The notes under the pieces were generated by a model. That model made no database searches. It was not told the origin of the DNA and saw only the letters and a program-made list of their open reading frames with translations. A stretch of DNA of 10,977 nt, taken from the NCBI GenBank assembly GCA_036525535.1, contig DATDAH010000105.1, positions 1-10,977 of the forward strand, given 5' to 3'. Made by a program: the position numbers and the translations under genes. This DNA is from DATDAH01 sp036525535. Lineage in GTDB: Bacteria > Actinomycetota > Acidimicrobiia > Acidimicrobiales > DATDAH01. Of the stretch, positions 1-6,494 are shown in pieces. Numbering within the stretch: the stretch's first letter is position 1; each line of letters starts with the position of its first letter.

Positions 1-1334
1 GCCAGGTAGAGCCCGCGCACGCGGAGTGCGCCCACCCCGATGAGCGCGGCGATGCCCGCGGTGATCAGGGCCGAGAAAACAAGCGAGGGCCCGAACCGTA
101 GGGCCTCGATCCCCGCGTGGAGGAACCGCGTCTCGCCCCAGCCGATGTCGACGTTGATGCCCCGCGTGAACGCGGCGGTGAGCAGTGCGCCGATGCCGGC
201 AAACGCCATCTGACCGAGGGACAACTGGCCCGCCCAACCGGTGAGGACCGTGAGCGAGAGGGCGCAGATGGCGAAGCCGAGGATCGAGGTGTACAGCAGG
301 TGGCGGGACGGGGCGGTGACGACCAGCGGCAGCACGACGGCGCCCGCGATCAGCACAACGAGCGCGATGCGGTCGATCTGGCGCAGCCACCAGATCGATC
401 GGAGGCGTTCGGGGATCGGTGGGGCCTTGGCCGCGAACGAGAAGGTCTGGGTCTCGCCCCCCGCCTGCCGGCTCTGCCAGTAGACGGCGACCGCCACGGC
501 CAGGAACACGAGGAAGTCCATGAGCCCGGGCTGGTCGAGGTAGTTGAAGTTGATCAGGGCCTGGATGACACCGATGGCGATGCCGGCGAGGAAGGCGCGC
601 GGGAACGACGCCATGCCCGCGACGACGGCGGCGGCCAGGGCTCGGGTCAACGTGCTCGGCCCGAGGTTGTCCAGGTTCTGGGCCGAGCCGGCGGCGCCGG
701 CCAGCAGCGACAACGACAACGTCGCCAGGCCACCGGCGATGGCCCACACCAAGGTCGACACCGCCTTCGGGCTGATGCCGGCGAGGCGGGCGAGGTCGGG
801 GTTGTCCGCCGAGGCCTTGACCGCCTTGCCGATGGCCGTGCGGTTGAGGAGCCAACCCAGCCCGATGGCGAGGAGGGGGACCACGATGAGGATGGTGAGC
901 GAAGGCCCCGTGATCCGGATGTCTGCGATCTCCCGGACGGCACCGATGGGGACGGGGAACCGGGCGCCCGGGGCATCGATCTCGGGGAGCGACGCCAGGA
1001 TGGCGAGCGAGAGCTGGGCGATCCCGATCGTGGCCACGAGCACGATCACCCGGGGTGCGGTGAACAGCCGGCGGATCACGATCAGCTCGACGACCGCCCC
1101 GTAGATGAACCCGAGGGCGAGGCCGACGACCGCGGCGATCCAGAACGGCACGCCGTACTGCGCCACCAGCAAGGCGAAGATCCCGGCGCCGATGAAGCCG
1201 AGGTTGGCCACGGCGAAGTTGATGACCCGGGTGGAGCGGTAGACGAGGACGATCCCCATCGCCACGAGGCCGTAGACCATGCCGGTCACCACACCGTCGA
1301 AGAGCAGCTGGCGGGTGAACAGGGTGGCGAGCAT
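1..1334 (-). CDS. Fused LivH-LivM branched-chain-type ABC transporter permease (partial, runs off left edge)
   Basis: Inner-membrane permease of a HAAT/Liv-type ABC importer. Both permease halves, normally two genes, are in one polypeptide. Reading the minus strand from ATG at 1334 gives 444 codons open to the edge. The start MLATLFTRQLLFDGVV leads into the LivH hallmark region GMVYGLVAMGIVLVYRSTR, then VINFAVANLGFIGAG. The LivH half ends near residue 285 (DFLVFLAVAVAVYWQSRQ). A polar linker of about 30 residues (GGETQTFSFAAKAPPIPERL) follows, then the LivM half with its hallmark LTGWAGQLSLGQMAFAGIGA near residues 364-383. The visible part stops at LRVRGLYLA, the conserved LivM motif, so roughly 200 residues should lie off-window. 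LivH usually has a QGE-like sequence after NFA; here it is VAN. The start lies 2 bp after the stop of the MFS-LivF gene, with a GAGGGGGG Shine-Dalgarno inside that gene's end, so the two are translated as one operon. The family is clear; the substrate is unknown. Confidence 0.93.
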   Translation of the reverse strand, partial: MLATLFTRQLLFDGVVTGMVYGLVAMGIVLVYRSTRVINFAVANLGFIGAGIFALLVAQYGVPFWIAAVVGLALGFIYGAVVELIVIRRLFTAPRVIVLVATIGIAQLSLAILASLPEIDAPGARFPVPIGAVREIADIRITGPSLTILIVVPLLAIGLGWLLNRTAIGKAVKASADNPDLARLAGISPKAVSTLVWAIAGGLATLSLSLLAGAAGSAQNLDNLGPSTLTRALAAAVVAGMASFPRAFLAGIAIGVIQALINFNYLDQPGLMDFLVFLAVAVAVYWQSRQAGGETQTFSFAAKAPPIPERLRSIWWLRQIDRIALVVLIAGAVVLPLVVTAPSRHLLYTSILGFAICALSLTVLTGWAGQLSLGQMAFAGIGALLTAAFTRGINVDIGWGETRFLHAGIEALRFGPSLVFSALITAGIAALIGVGALRVRGLYL

Positions 1335-1336
1335 CC

Positions 1337-3532
1337 TCAGCCCCCCTCGCGACCCAGGAACACGGCGCGGGCGAGGTCGTCGCGCTCGAGCAGCTCTTGG
1401 GCGTCGCCCTCGAAGCGCACCTCACCCTTCTCGAGGAACACCGCCCGGTCGGCCATGGCGAGGGCCACGTTGAGCGACTGCTCGACGATGACGATCGTCG
1501 TTCCCTCGCCCTTCAGCCGCTCGACCACCTGGAGCAGCTCCTGGACCATGATCGGCGAGAGGCCGAGGGAGAGCTCGTCGATGAGAAGCACCTCGGGCTC
1601 GTGGAGCAGGACACAAGCAAGCGCCAGCATCTGCTGTTGGCCCCCGGACAACGAGCCCGCCGCCTGACCCTGACGCTCCGCGAGGTTCTCGAACAGATCC
1701 ATCACCTTGGCGATCCGCCGCTCCTGGTCTTCCTTGTCGCCGCGGTAGACGAACGCCGCCATCTCGAGGTTTTCGCGGACCGTCATCTGCGGGAAGACGC
1801 CCTTGCCGCCGGGGAGGAGCCGGATGCCCATCCGCCCCCGCTTCTCGGGCGAGACGAACGTGACGGTCTGGCCGTCGAGGCGCACGACGCCGCGAGCGGG
1901 CGTGCCGAGGCCGGCGATCACGCGCAGGATGGTGGACTTCCCGGCGCCGTTGGTCCCGAGCAGGGCGAGGACCTCGCCTTTGCGCACCTCGAAGGCGACG
2001 TCGAAGAGCACCTGGACCTGGCCGTAGCTGAAGTCGATGTCGGTGACCTGGAGGACGGGGATCTCTTCGGGACGGGCCTTCTGCCGCTGGAACTCCTCCA
2101 TCTCCTCTTGGAGCTCGGCTACGACCAGCGACATGTCGTTCTTGATGAACGACGCGCTGCGCACGAGCATGAACCCGCCGACGATCGAGCTCGGGATCAT
2201 CAGGATCAGCACGGCGGCCTTGGGGCCGGTGGCGTCGACGAGGAAGGCGGACAGGAGAGCCCCGCCGGTGGCTCCGATGAAGAAGACGTAGAGCGATCCG
2301 AGGGCGGCCCCCATGCCCCGGAGGCGGTAGGGCGTGATCGACTGCAGCACCGGCCCGACCATCGTGAACGCGGTGAAGTGCAGGACCTGCACCACCACCC
2401 CGACGATGGCGTAGCCCAACGCGTTCGGCATCGAGTACTGGATCGGGACGACGAAGGCGACGGGGATGATCAGGAGGCCGACGAGACGGAGCGCCTTCGC
2501 CGGGTCCTTGCGGAAGCGGGCGTCGTACCCCCGGGCGGCGAACGGCAGGACGCAGAGCGCCAGGAGCCCGCCGAGGGACCCGAGCAGGCCCCGCTCGAAC
2601 GCATCGAGGTTGAACCGCTCCTCGACGTAGAGCCCGCCCAGGATGGGCCCGGTGAACAGGCCGAAGCCCAGCGACGCGAAGGCGACCATGGCGTAGCGGA
2701 ACGTGCGAATCTGCTTGAGGCGCGAGAACACGGACTCGACCGACATCGGCGTGGGCCGGGTGTCGATGACCTCGCCGAGCACGTCCTTCATCTCGAACTG
2801 GCCCCGGGGCGCCTCGGGGATGCGCAACGCGAAGAACGCGAGGACCAGGGCCGGCAGTCCGAGGATGAAGAACGACCAGCGCCAACCATCGGGGCCACCC
2901 GCCAAGCTGGCGATGGCACCGACCAGGGCCGGGCTGATCGCACCGATCAGCAGGCCGCTGCCCAGGTTGGTGGCGCTGAGTCGGCCGCGGACGCCGATCG
3001 GGTAGGCATCGGCGACCAGTGACGGGTGGACGGTGGTGTTCGAGGACTTGGCGACCCCTACGCCCAAGCGGGCGAGGAAGAGCGTGAAGGCGTTGACCGC
3101 CAGGCCGGACAGGAAGACGAAGACGGAGAAGACGACGGCGGCGGCGGCGATGATCGGCGGTCGTCGGTAGCGGTCGGCCAGCCAGCCCATGGGCAGCGCC
3201 CCGAGGACGATGAACGCGCTCGACGCCGCGCTGACGAAGACGATGACCCCGTCGCTGACCCCGAAGCTGTCACGGATGTCCGGGGCCAGCACGCCGAGCG
3301 AGGCCCCTTCGAGGTTCTCGACCCCGTTGAGCAGGAGCAGCATGGCGAAGGTGAACGTCCCGCCGACGGCCAAGCCCTGCTTCAGGGTCAGCTCCTCGGC
3401 GCCGACCCCGGGGAGCAGGTCGTCGGCGAAGAGGATCTCCTCGTCCTCGTGGGCCGCCTGACGCTCGGCCTCGGCCGTGAGCACGGCGTCCGCCAGCGAC
3501 GCGGCTTCGGTCACCTTGTCGGTCGTGCTCAC
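1337..3532 (-). CDS. MFS transporter domain fused to a LivF-type ABC ATPase
   Basis: A 731-residue two-module membrane protein. Residues 1-50 are an acidic, probably cytosolic tail. Residues about 55-457 contain roughly twelve hydrophobic segments of a major facilitator, with the loop 2-3 motif A GWLADRYRRPP at 116-126. Residues 460-490 are a charged, coiled-coil-like linker. Residues 493-731 are a complete ABC ATPase: Walker A GTNGAGKST (526-534, K532), signature LSGGQ (628-632), Walker B EVLLIDE (647-653). It ends in IVEQSLNVALAMADR, where Gln replaces the switch His, as is usual in LivF. The GGKGVFPQMTVREN segment after Walker A is also LivF-like. The start is GTG at 3532, five bases after an AGGGGG Shine-Dalgarno; an ATG at 3537 is out of frame. 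The fusion lies between the receptor and permease genes, where a plain livF could sit. I infer that the ATPase energises the LivHM permease. Whether the MFS part transports anything or only anchors the ATPase is unknown. No frameshift or inter-domain stop is seen. Confidence 0.93.
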   Translation of the reverse strand: MSTTDKVTEAASLADAVLTAEAERQAAHEDEEILFADDLLPGVGAEELTLKQGLAVGGTFTFAMLLLLNGVENLEGASLGVLAPDIRDSFGVSDGVIVFVSAASSAFIVLGALPMGWLADRYRRPPIIAAAAVVFSVFVFLSGLAVNAFTLFLARLGVGVAKSSNTTVHPSLVADAYPIGVRGRLSATNLGSGLLIGAISPALVGAIASLAGGPDGWRWSFFILGLPALVLAFFALRIPEAPRGQFEMKDVLGEVIDTRPTPMSVESVFSRLKQIRTFRYAMVAFASLGFGLFTGPILGGLYVEERFNLDAFERGLLGSLGGLLALCVLPFAARGYDARFRKDPAKALRLVGLLIIPVAFVVPIQYSMPNALGYAIVGVVVQVLHFTAFTMVGPVLQSITPYRLRGMGAALGSLYVFFIGATGGALLSAFLVDATGPKAAVLILMIPSSIVGGFMLVRSASFIKNDMSLVVAELQEEMEEFQRQKARPEEIPVLQVTDIDFSYGQVQVLFDVAFEVRKGEVLALLGTNGAGKSTILRVIAGLGTPARGVVRLDGQTVTFVSPEKRGRMGIRLLPGGKGVFPQMTVRENLEMAAFVYRGDKEDQERRIAKVMDLFENLAERQGQAAGSLSGGQQQMLALACVLLHEPEVLLIDELSLGLSPIMVQELLQVVERLKGEGTTIVIVEQSLNVALAMADRAVFLEKGEVRFEGDAQELLERDDLARAVFLGREGG

Positions 3533-3601
3533 GTCATCCCCCTGGAACTCCGACTCGCGACATCATGCCCCCCCGAGACGCTCCGCTCCGGAGCGACCGT
3601 G

Positions 3602-3671
3602 GAAAACGTAATTCTCATCACGACAGAGGCGAATTCTCGAACTGTCTACCAAGGGACGGCTGACCCGTCAA
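3602..3671 (-). promoter_or_regulatory. Putative promoter and two-part operator of the MFS-LivF gene
   Basis: The 158-bp gap between the receptor stop and the MFS-LivF start holds an AT-rich island. On the minus strand there is a -35-like TTGACG (3666-3671), a 17-bp spacer and a weaker -10-like TAGACA (3643-3648). A CGAGAA half-site (3634-3639) and a partly palindromic 15-mer GAGAATTACGTTTTC (3602-3616) follow. The same order recurs upstream of the receptor gene with 12 of 15 bases shared in the 15-mer, so this is probably a common regulator's site. The box has GAGAA and near-TTCTC arms around a 5-base centre, as in many TetR-type operators, but the regulator is not in this window. A small inverted repeat ACCCG/CGGGT (3663-3667, 3672-3676) overlaps the -35 and could also act as a weak terminator stem after the receptor gene. 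Confidence 0.5.
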
Positions 3672-3690
3672 CGGGTTCGATGCCTCGGGA

Positions 3691-4989
3691 TCAGTCACGC
3701 AGGACGAAGTCGCCGACGTCGGGGTCCCAGTCGAACAGGTACGCCGGCGGGTCGCCGTCGGCCGCGGGCACCGGGCCGTAGGTGAGCGGCTCGGGCTGGT
3801 TGGGGACGTCCACCACCAGGCCGTCGGCGCCGTTGACGAGGGACCCGTAGTTCAGGTCCTCACCGGCCGCCTCGACCAGCGCCCGGAACAGGGCCACGTT
3901 CTGGCAGGCCGTGAAGCCCGCGACCCAGAGGTCCGCGCCCTCCTCCGTGATCGTGTCCGGCTCGGGGATCGGGTCGCCCGCCGCGGTGAGGATCTCGTTG
4001 CACGCCTGCATGCCGTCGAGGTTCCAGATGTTCTCCGGCCCGCCGTAGAGGTTCCCGGCCACGGCATCGTCGAGCACCGAGAGATCGCGACCAGCAGCGT
4101 CACCGGCGTAGGCCAGGATCGAGTTGGGGTCGGTGAGGAGGAGTTGGGGCCGGTAGTCCAGGCTCTCGGCGCCGCTGGCCCACGTCAGCCCGGCGGTGCC
4201 GATGACCAGCACCTGGTCCACACCGGAGGACTCGAAGCGCTGGGCGATGACGCCGGTGGCGGCGTTCACCGCCGCGAGGTCGACGGCCGGGGCATCCACG
4301 ACCGCGGACTCGGCGACGTCGATGCCGAGTTCATCGAGCTCGGCGAGGACAAGGTCCATCTGGGCCTGGTCCTCGGGCCCGGCGTACACCCCGAGTGTCC
4401 CGTCGAACTCGCCGCCCTCGTCGAAGGCCGTGATGACCGCACCCGTCTGGTCCGTGCCGGCCTCCGCGGTGTACCAGGGCGCCTGCGCCCGCTCCAGGGT
4501 CTCGGGGGACATCGACCCGCCGATGACCGCGGTCTGATGGGTCTCCAGCGGGCAGAGCACGCCGTCACCGAGGAAGAACCCCATGACCGCGAACACCCGC
4601 TCGTCCTCGGTGAGCTGCACGCAGGCCGCATCGGCGAACTCGGTCCCGACGGGGTTGATCCCGGCGAAGACGGGCTCGACGGTGCGGCCGTTGATGCCGC
4701 CGTTGGCGTTGATGTCGTCGAACAGCGCGGTGTACGCGGCTTCGTAGTCGCCGTGATCAATGGTCACCACATCACCGAGCGACGCCAGGTCGACGTACTG
4801 GACACCGACCTTGATCGAGTCGTCGGTGACGCCCGGCGCCGGGCCGGCCGGCACGGTCGACCCGGTGGCGTCCCCCGCGGAATCCGAGCCGGCCGACGTC
4901 GTGTCCGAGCTGGACTCGTCGCCGGCGGTGCATCCCAGGAGGAGTGCGCCGGCGGCCGCGACGACGGCGAGACGGGTGCGGAGACGCAT
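3691..4989 (-). CDS. LivJ-like substrate-binding lipoprotein of a branched-chain-type ABC importer
   Basis: Extracellular receptor for the importer, anchored to the membrane by lipid. From ATG at 4989 the protein has 432 residues. It opens MRLRTRLAVVAAAGALLLGC, a lipoprotein signal peptide with lipobox LLGC and lipidated Cys20, followed by a Ser/Asp/Gly/Thr-rich linker to about residue 50. The type I periplasmic-binding fold follows, recognised by GVTDDSIKVGVQYVDL, DINANGGINGRTVEPVF, the CVQLTEDERVFAVMGF region and later lobes typical of the LivJ/Peripla_BP_6 family. The start was chosen because AGGAAGG sits 8 bases upstream and the n-region is then short. An in-frame ATG at 5070 also has a GGGGGAG sequence 8 bases upstream and would add 27 residues, so it cannot be excluded. 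The ATG at 5115 would overlap the operator and leave the signal peptide deep inside. LivJ-like receptors bind amino acids, amides, aromatics and other small acids; the ligand cannot be told here. Confidence 0.92.
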   Translation of the reverse strand: MRLRTRLAVVAAAGALLLGCTAGDESSSDTTSAGSDSAGDATGSTVPAGPAPGVTDDSIKVGVQYVDLASLGDVVTIDHGDYEAAYTALFDDINANGGINGRTVEPVFAGINPVGTEFADAACVQLTEDERVFAVMGFFLGDGVLCPLETHQTAVIGGSMSPETLERAQAPWYTAEAGTDQTGAVITAFDEGGEFDGTLGVYAGPEDQAQMDLVLAELDELGIDVAESAVVDAPAVDLAAVNAATGVIAQRFESSGVDQVLVIGTAGLTWASGAESLDYRPQLLLTDPNSILAYAGDAAGRDLSVLDDAVAGNLYGGPENIWNLDGMQACNEILTAAGDPIPEPDTITEEGADLWVAGFTACQNVALFRALVEAAGEDLNYGSLVNGADGLVVDVPNQPEPLTYGPVPAADGDPPAYLFDWDPDVGDFVLRD

Positions 4990-5094
4990 GCTGGTTGCCT
5001 TCCTGGTTCGCGACGGCTTCGCGCTGGTAGCGCTCACATCGACGCTTGGTGAAGCGGGCTGGTCTGACATCTGGTTGGCTCCCCCGAGGTGGCT

Positions 5095-5165
5095 GTGCGA
5101 GAACGTGATACTCAAGAAGCAGAACTAGGTTCTCGCACCTTACCGATCCGGATCGGGAGCGTCAA
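5095..5165 (-). promoter_or_regulatory. Promoter and operators of the receptor gene
   Basis: On the minus strand: -35 TTGACG (5160-5165), exact 17-bp spacer, -10 TAAGGT (5137-5142), predicted transcript start near 5130, giving an untranslated leader of about 140 bases. The spacer contains a perfect 14-bp palindrome CCGATCCGGATCGG (5143-5156). Around and after the start lies a perfect 10-bp inverted repeat, GTGCGAGAAC (5095-5104) and GTTCTCGCAC (5129-5138), 24 bases apart. Nested in it are AGAACTAGGTTCT (5121-5133) and the 15-mer GAGTATCACGTTCTC on the minus strand (5099-5113). The last matches the box upstream of the MFS-LivF gene. The positions favour repression by blocking polymerase. The protein that binds is not encoded here. 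Confidence 0.62.
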
Positions 5166-5185
5166 GGACCGTGTCCCGAGGACGG

Positions 5186-5207
5186 GATGCAAGGGAACCC
5201 TTGCATC
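5186..5207. promoter_or_regulatory. 22-bp palindrome in the divergent control region, probable operator
   Basis: Left arm GATGCAAGGG (5186-5195), AA centre, right arm CCCTTGCATC (5198-5207), with every arm base paired. It lies between the two divergent -35 elements and its right arm includes the -35 (TTGCAT) of the dioxygenase promoter, so a bound dimer would block that promoter. A smaller inverted repeat TCCCG/CGGGA (5174-5178, 5183-5187) abuts it. There is no T-tract and it sits upstream of promoters, so it is not a terminator. Its sequence differs from the GAGAAC-type boxes 50-90 bp away, suggesting a second regulator. Confidence 0.65.
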
Positions 5208-5236
5208 GGCCGATGACCTGTGCGACAGTGTGGTCA
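5201..5236 (+). promoter_or_regulatory. Putative leaderless promoter of the PhyH-family gene
   Basis: TTGCAT (5201-5206), 17 bases, then GACAGT (5224-5229) directly preceded by TGC, an extended -10 feature. A start 7 bases after the -10 falls on the A of ATG at 5236. No Shine-Dalgarno precedes that ATG. Leaderless transcripts are common in actinobacteria, so this supports 5236 as the real start. The -10 matches the consensus at only three positions, so the call is moderate. An inverted repeat ATGACC (5213-5218) / GGTCAT (5232-5237) brackets the -10. Confidence 0.5.
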
Positions 5237-6480
5237 TGGCCGTAACCCTTGATCGCCGCACCCGCTTCGACGTCGACCTGCGCCACGTCACGCCCGACCA
5301 GTTCTTCGGCGCGACCGTTCCCGACCTCCTGGTCCGCCACGGCGCGCTGATGGCCGAGGGGATCGCCGCCCTCGACGCCCCGCCCCTGGCCCTCGAGGTC
5401 GGCTCCCGCTCCTGGTCCTTCGTTCCCTCCGCCGACACCGTGGTCGTGGAGGACGGCGTCGTCGACGGCGCCGTCATCGTGACCCTCGACGACGACGCGT
5501 TCTCGGACTGGGCGCAGCTACAGGTCTCGTTCAACGGCATGGCGGTGATGCAGGAGCTGACGTTCCGCGACGGCAGCGATCGCGACATCTCGATCTGGGA
5601 CGCGCTCTGGCACACCCTGCTCGAGGGCTGGCCGGTCGTCGACGACGATCTGGAGTTCCTCGACCGCGACGGCGCGCCGCTCGACCTCGGACAGTCCTTC
5701 GGGCCGGATGACGACCCCGCTGACATCGCCCACTTCCTCCGCGAAGCCGGCTACCTCCACCTGCGGGGCTGGCTCGATCCCGCCGACATGGCCACGATCG
5801 CCGAGGACATCGACCGGGCGGTTCCCGCGTACGAAGAGGGCGACGGGAAGTCCTGGTGGGCCGTCCTGGCCGACGGGACCCGGCGCTGCGTGCGCCTCCA
5901 GGAGTTCCTCGAGCACTCGCCGACCACGGCGGCGATCCTGGAGGGCGACCGGTGGGAGCAGGTGCGCCGGACCCTTCAGGCCGATGACGAGCTGGTGCAC
6001 AGCAAGGCCATCGAAGCCCTGATCAAGCCGGTGGGCGTCGTGCAGGGTGCGTCCGACGTCACCTTCCACCGCGACTGCCACCTCGGCCGCCACCCCTACG
6101 GCTGCTCGGGCACGACCATCGGGATCTCGGTGACCGGCGGCACCGAGGCCAACGGCCGCCTCCGGGTGGTCGCCGGCTCCCACCGGGTGGCCATGCCGGT
6201 GGAGATCGCCCGCACCGGTGACTCCTACCTCCCGGTCATCGCCGTCACGACCGAGCCTGGTGACCTGACCGTGCACCTGTCCTGCACCCTCCATGAGGCG
6301 GCTCCTCCGAAGACCGACGAGCGCAAGGTCATGTACGCCGGCTTCGGCCTCGCCCCCCGCGACGGCGACCTGCCCGACGGCAGTCAGGCCCTGCGTGAGA
6401 TGCGAGAGAAGGCTCCCAAGCTCCTCCTGACCGCCGGGGCGCCCACGGCCGAGGACGCCTGGGGGACGAGCGACACCTGA
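5236..6480 (+). CDS. PhyH-family Fe(II)/2-oxoglutarate dioxygenase with an N-terminal SCP2-like domain
   Basis: A 414-residue soluble protein. The C-terminal part (about 160-375) has the phytanoyl-CoA dioxygenase layout: REAGYLHLRGWL opening, iron-binding HRD (H278, D280) in VTFHRDCHLGRH, distal H353 in CTLHEAAPP, and R363 in DERKVMYAGF placed to bind 2-oxoglutarate. All key residues are present, so it should be an active hydroxylase. Residues about 25-140 (for example DGAVIVTLDDDAFSDW, then SFNGMAVMQELTFRDG) resemble an SCP2-type sterol/lipid-binding domain. That is a weaker call, and hints at a hydrophobic substrate. ATG 5236 was preferred to the upstream in-frame start at 5089 because the latter adds 49 residues translated from promoter and palindromes. 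Known PhyH relatives hydroxylate acyl-CoAs, ectoine, antibiotics and others, so the substrate is open. It is followed after 14 bp by the rhamnosidase, probably in one transcript. Confidence 0.87.
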   Translation: MAVTLDRRTRFDVDLRHVTPDQFFGATVPDLLVRHGALMAEGIAALDAPPLALEVGSRSWSFVPSADTVVVEDGVVDGAVIVTLDDDAFSDWAQLQVSFNGMAVMQELTFRDGSDRDISIWDALWHTLLEGWPVVDDDLEFLDRDGAPLDLGQSFGPDDDPADIAHFLREAGYLHLRGWLDPADMATIAEDIDRAVPAYEEGDGKSWWAVLADGTRRCVRLQEFLEHSPTTAAILEGDRWEQVRRTLQADDELVHSKAIEALIKPVGVVQGASDVTFHRDCHLGRHPYGCSGTTIGISVTGGTEANGRLRVVAGSHRVAMPVEIARTGDSYLPVIAVTTEPGDLTVHLSCTLHEAAPPKTDERKVMYAGFGLAPRDGDLPDGSQALREMREKAPKLLLTAGAPTAEDAWGTSDT

Positions 6481-6494
6481 GGTCGCGCCGCACG

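Noticed and set aside
1475..1495. Missing switch histidine in the ATPase as a sign of inactivity
   Set aside because: Gln at this point (VEQ) is normal for LivF-type ATPases, so it is not evidence of a dead enzyme.
117..1667. Long plus-strand open frame opposite the permease, rich in Asp, Glu, Arg and Gly
   Set aside because: Antisense shadow of the LivHM and MFS-LivF genes in very GC-rich DNA; composition is low-complexity with no domain, and the minus strand carries clear conserved motifs.
1397..3022. 541-codon plus-strand frame opposite the MFS-LivF gene
   Set aside because: Its Glu/Asp/His/Gly-rich sequence has no recognisable family and mirrors codon bias of the real gene.
4990..5115. 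N-terminal extension of the receptor from ATG at 5115 or 5070
   Set aside because: The lipoprotein signal starts at 4989 with a strong Shine-Dalgarno. The 5070 start remains possible, the 5115 start overlaps the operator.
5089..5235. N-terminal extension of the dioxygenase from a start at 5089
   Set aside because: Would translate through the receptor promoter and several palindromes, and a promoter fits a start at 5236.
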